This document shows positions 5,576 through 7,550 of a stretch of 7,550 nt of DNA, in pieces (the first letter of the stretch is position 1; every line of letters begins with the position of its first letter). A model generated the notes under the pieces. That model was not told the DNA's origin and did no database searches. It saw nothing but the letters and a program-made list of their open reading frames with translations. The translations under genes were made by a program, and so were the position numbers. The DNA is from WHTI01 sp046715095. Lineage in GTDB: Bacteria > Actinomycetota > CADDZG01 > WHSQ01. Where the stretch lies: contig JBKJZQ010000048.1 in NCBI GenBank assembly GCA_046715095.1, positions 1-7,550 of the forward strand. The letters are read 5' to 3'.

Positions 5576-6436
5576 ATGTACAAGAAGATCGTGGTGGGCA
5601 CCGATCTGTCCGACACCGCCCGAATCGCGACCGACCGAGCGGCAGCGCTGGCCAAAAGCCTCGGTTCGGAACTGATAGTCGTGCATGCTGGCTCGGATCC
5701 CGGAAAGCCTCTCGAGGACCTGGCCGAAGCCTGCGGGGCAACCGCGGTCGTCGCGAGCGGCAACCCGGTCGATGTCCTCATCGGCGAGGTCGAGAGTCGC
5801 GGAGCGGATCTCCTCGTGGTCGGAAGCGTCGGGATGTCGGGGGCCAAGCGGTTCATGCTCGGCAACGTTCCGAACAAGGTGTCTCATCAGGCCAAGAGCG
5901 ATCTGCTCATCGTGAAGACGGACCCTCCTCCTTCTGATACCGGGCCCTACAAGAAGATCCTGGTGGGAACCGACGGCTCGAGGACCGCCATGAAGGCCGT
6001 CCAGACGGCCGCAGAGCTATCCAAAGAGCTGTCGGCAACGCCGGTGATCGTGTGTGCCTATGAGCCGCTGTCGCGATCCGAGGAGGACAGACTCCGCCGC
6101 GCCTCCGGCGACATCCTGGCGCAGTGGAGCGCGGATCGCTCCGCCGAGTCCGTGCCCGAGGAGTTCCGCTGGCGCATCGTCGAGGCAACCCACGCTCGTG
6201 ATGTGCTGGAGCGCGCCGAGGATTGTGCGGGCGAGCAGGGTGTGAAGTCCGAGGTGAGGGCGGTGGAAGGATCCCCGGCCGAGGTATTGATCGACACCGC
6301 GACCGCTGAAGGTTTCGACTTGATCGTCGTCGGTAGCGTGGGGATGAGCGGGGCGAAGAGGTTCATGTTGGGGAACGTGCCGCACCGGATCTCCCATCAT
6401 TCTCCGGTCGACGTCTTGATCCTTCGCACCGCGTGA
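5576..6436 (+). CDS. Tandem universal stress protein (two UspA domains)
   Basis: A 286-aa protein with two UspA domains: a short one (3-116) and a fuller one (125-285). Usp proteins bind ATP or AMP and help cells survive starvation, redox or energy stress; the molecular task is often unknown. Both domains start with the YKKI(V/L)VGTD strand, with D10 and D133 at the nucleotide site. Both carry the ATP loop G-2x-G-9x-G, followed by Asn where Ser/Thr is usual. The 19-residue loop VVGSVGMSGAKRFMLGNVP is identical at 81-99 and 251-269. Domain 1 is about 25-30 residues shorter than usual, between strands 2 and 4. ATG 5576 is preferred since AAAGGGG lies 6 nt upstream; ATG 5570, overlapping the thioesterase stop, would add two residues. 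The gene's TGA overlaps the GTG start of the deacetylase gene. Confidence 0.93.
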   Translation: MYKKIVVGTDLSDTARIATDRAAALAKSLGSELIVVHAGSDPGKPLEDLAEACGATAVVASGNPVDVLIGEVESRGADLLVVGSVGMSGAKRFMLGNVPNKVSHQAKSDLLIVKTDPPPSDTGPYKKILVGTDGSRTAMKAVQTAAELSKELSATPVIVCAYEPLSRSEEDRLRRASGDILAQWSADRSAESVPEEFRWRIVEATHARDVLERAEDCAGEQGVKSEVRAVEGSPAEVLIDTATAEGFDLIVVGSVGMSGAKRFMLGNVPHRISHHSPVDVLILRTA

Positions 6437-7269
6437 GCACCGGCCGGTACCGCGTCCTGGTCGTGGCGCCGCACCCGGATGACATCGAGTTCGGTTGCGC
6501 GGCAACGATCGCGAAGTGGGTCGACGAGGGTGCCGAGGTAACCTTCTGTCTCGTCACCGACGGGTCGACCGGGACACAGGACCGCGCTCTCGTGGGGAAG
6601 GGTCTCAACGAGGTTCGTATGGAGGAGGCGGCGCGAGCCGCGGATGTGATCGGGGCGAAAGAGATCGTGTGGCTTGGGTACCGGGACGGCTACGTCGAGT
6701 ACTCGCTCGACCTCCGGAAGGACATCGCCAGGGCCTTCAGACAGGCCAGGCCCCACCGTTACATGGTCCTCGATCCCACCCCGCTGATCGGTGGGTGGTT
6801 CGTGAATCACCCCGACCACAAGGCGGTGGGTCAAGCATCGCTCGATGTGACGCTCACCGCGGGCACCACCCCGGGTCACTTTCCCGAGCTCCTCGAGGAA
6901 GGCTTCGAGCCCTGGCGGGGTCTCCGTGAGCTGTGGATGTTTAGCCCCGAACCGGGCCCCGTCGTCGTCGACGTCAGCGCGACGATCGATCGAAAGATCG
7001 AGGCCCTTCTGTGCCACCGGAGCCAGGTGGGGGACGACGCCGAGCGCATCTCAGGATGGATCAAAGAACGGGCCGCCGAAGAGGGCGCCCGGGCCGGCTG
7101 CGCCTACGGCGAATCGTTCCTCGTGACCAACCGGGGGCCCGGCTTCCACCCGGACGAACTCGACGACATCGACTTCGATCTCGCCCCCGTGCCCCTCGAC
7201 CCCCGCTCCGCCCGGCCTCCAAGCCCCCCGCCTGACCCCGACCCCCAGAGGAACATCTTAGGAGGCTGA
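6433..7269 (+). CDS. PIG-L/LmbE family zinc-dependent deacetylase
   Basis: A 278-aa enzyme of the family that removes acetyl groups from GlcNAc-type substrates (MshB and Mca in mycothiol, BshB in bacillithiol metabolism, PIG-L in GPI anchors). The APHPDDIE motif gives Zn ligands H14 and D17 and the catalytic base D16; HPDH supplies H126 (matching the MshB transition-state His) and Zn ligand H129. The N-terminal Rossmann-like strand RVLVVAP starts directly after the GTG, supporting this start. The start overlaps the Usp stop (GTGA) and has no separate Shine-Dalgarno, so translation is probably coupled. The last 28 residues form a Pro/Asp-rich tail (PPSPPPDPDP) with no match to the fold. The substrate is not decided: mycothiol-related deacetylation or amidase activity suits an actinobacterium, but no other msh gene is present. 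No terminator was seen downstream. Confidence 0.92.
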   Translation: MSTGRYRVLVVAPHPDDIEFGCAATIAKWVDEGAEVTFCLVTDGSTGTQDRALVGKGLNEVRMEEAARAADVIGAKEIVWLGYRDGYVEYSLDLRKDIARAFRQARPHRYMVLDPTPLIGGWFVNHPDHKAVGQASLDVTLTAGTTPGHFPELLEEGFEPWRGLRELWMFSPEPGPVVVDVSATIDRKIEALLCHRSQVGDDAERISGWIKERAAEEGARAGCAYGESFLVTNRGPGFHPDELDDIDFDLAPVPLDPRSARPPSPPPDPDPQRNILGG

Positions 7270-7290
7270 GAGGTTCTTGAGAGCGGCAAC

Positions 7291-7309
7291 TTAGGCAAAC
7301 CTAACCTGG
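7291..7309. promoter_or_regulatory. DtxR/IdeR-type iron box upstream of sufB
   Basis: TTAGGCAAACCTAACCTGG matches the actinobacterial iron box TTAGGTTAGGCTAACCTAA at 13 of 19 positions by hand count, with perfect TTAGG on the left and CTAACCT on the right. It lies 43 nt before the sufB GTG. Fe(II)-loaded DtxR/IdeR proteins bind such sites and usually block transcription, so suf would be raised in iron limitation. The repressor gene is not in the window. SufR-type motifs were not seen. Confidence 0.6.
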
Positions 7310-7314
7310 GCTGC

Positions 7315-7320
7315 TAGGAT
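7315..7320 (+). promoter_or_regulatory. Possible -10 element of the suf promoter
   Basis: TAGGAT matches four of six TATAAT bases, 16 nt before the strong ribosome site. The -35 position, about 18 nt upstream, falls on TTAGGC within the iron box and is a poor match; TTGAGA at 7277-7282 is a better hexamer but too far away. If this is the promoter, a protein on the iron box would cover the -35 region and spacer, fitting repression. Confidence 0.33.
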
Positions 7321-7336
7321 GATCGTTCAGCGCTTT

Positions 7337-7346
7337 AGGAGGAGGG
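7337..7346 (+). promoter_or_regulatory. Strong ribosome binding site deciding the sufB GTG start
   Basis: AGGAGGAGGG ends 6 nt before GTG at 7353. It is the best Shine-Dalgarno in the window and fixes the non-ATG start of sufB. Confidence 0.85.
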
Positions 7347-7352
7347 AACCTC

Positions 7353-7550
7353 GTGGCAATTGAGGCAGAGGACCTGAAGGTTCAGCAGGAGAACGAAAAG
7401 GTCCGCGCCCTGAAGGGTGCCTACAAGTACGGATGGCACGACGCCACCAGCTACGACATCAAGCCCGAGAAGGGTGTGTCGCACGAGGTCATCGACATGA
7501 TGAGCGACCGCAAGGGCGAGCCCGACTGGATGCGCAAGTTCCGCCACAAG
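7353..7550 (+). CDS. sufB: SufB, Fe-S cluster assembly scaffold subunit (3' end beyond window)
   Basis: The first 66 codons, in frame to the window edge, read VAIEAEDLKVQQENEK then KYGWHDATSYDIKPEKGVSHEV and KGEPDWMRKFRHK. The Y-G-x-H-D, KPEKGLS-like and KGEP(D/E)WM..FR pieces are the hallmark N-terminus of SufB, which with SufC (ATPase) and SufD forms the scaffold that builds Fe-S clusters in the cytoplasm from sulfur supplied by SufS. Full SufB is about 470 aa, so roughly 400 residues, including the C-terminal core, are missing. The GTG start is set by the strong AGGAGGAGGG site. The 83-nt gap after the deacetylase gene holds an iron box and a possible promoter, so this begins a new unit, likely sufB followed by sufD, sufC and sufS outside the window. 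In many actinobacteria sufR precedes sufB; it does not here. Confidence 0.94.
   Translation, partial: MAIEAEDLKVQQENEKVRALKGAYKYGWHDATSYDIKPEKGVSHEVIDMMSDRKGEPDWMRKFRHK

Noticed and set aside
4926..5741. 271-aa ORF antisense to the GGDEF remnant, thioesterase and Usp start
   Set aside because: Composition is Arg/Pro/His-rich and it covers three plus-strand frames with recognisable motifs.
6397..7017. 206-aa ORF antisense to the LmbE-type deacetylase
   Set aside because: Shadow of a confidently identified gene in high-GC DNA; no family pattern or ribosome site.
7270..7352. SufR-type operator before sufB
   Set aside because: Neither the cyanobacterial CAAC-N6-GTTG form nor the mycobacterial form is seen; the visible dyad fits an iron box better.
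1..7550. Mobile element, prophage, CRISPR array or defence island
   Set aside because: No transposase, integrase, direct repeats of array type or defence-gene motifs; codon character looks uniform across the genes.

Overview
The window is high-GC bacterial chromosome, with codon third positions dominated by G and C. GTG starts on several genes, an actinobacterial-type iron box (DtxR/IdeR-like) before the suf operon, and the mix of an SCP2 protein, a haloalkane dehalogenase, a tandem UspA protein and a PIG-L/LmbE deacetylase all suggest Actinomycetota, probably an uncultured or poorly described lineage. That assignment is an inference. No rRNA, tRNA, CRISPR array, insertion sequence or phage gene was seen.

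Left part (1-2127): the C-terminal three quarters of a cation diffusion facilitator metal exporter (+) converges on a ten-helix EamA/DMT permease (-). The permease's ribosome binding site lies inside a perfect 8-bp hairpin. Diverging from it is a 67-aa, His-rich, unrecognised small protein (+) with a very strong Shine-Dalgarno sequence, preceded by a 14-bp GC palindrome.

Middle part (2128-3885, all minus strand): a small ABM-type dimeric alpha/beta-barrel protein is followed by a likely terminator, then a perfect 23-bp inverted repeat that looks like a repressor operator. Next comes a tight two-gene unit: a subfamily-I haloalkane dehalogenase with its whole catalytic and halide-binding set, and an SCP2 sterol/lipid-carrier protein 13 nt downstream. 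This looks like an inducible unit acting on hydrophobic, possibly halogenated, substrates.

Right part (3886-7269, all plus strand): after a 360-nt GC-rich gap with several hairpins comes a compact run with gaps of 11 nt or less. It contains a response regulator with an uncommon C-terminal domain, a truncated GGDEF (diguanylate cyclase) remnant, a MenI/YdiI-like hotdog thioesterase, a tandem universal stress protein and a PIG-L/LmbE deacetylase. The last three are joined by start/stop contacts, so they are probably translated as one coupled unit tied to signalling or stress.

Right edge (7270-7550): a new transcription unit starts with an iron box, a possible promoter, an excellent Shine-Dalgarno and the first 66 codons of SufB, the Fe-S cluster scaffold subunit. 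The most interesting points are the operator-controlled dehalogenase/SCP2 unit, the hairpin-sequestered ribosome binding site of the permease, the response regulator with its neighbouring GGDEF remnant, the 19-residue signature repeated identically in the tandem Usp, and apparent iron control of suf.
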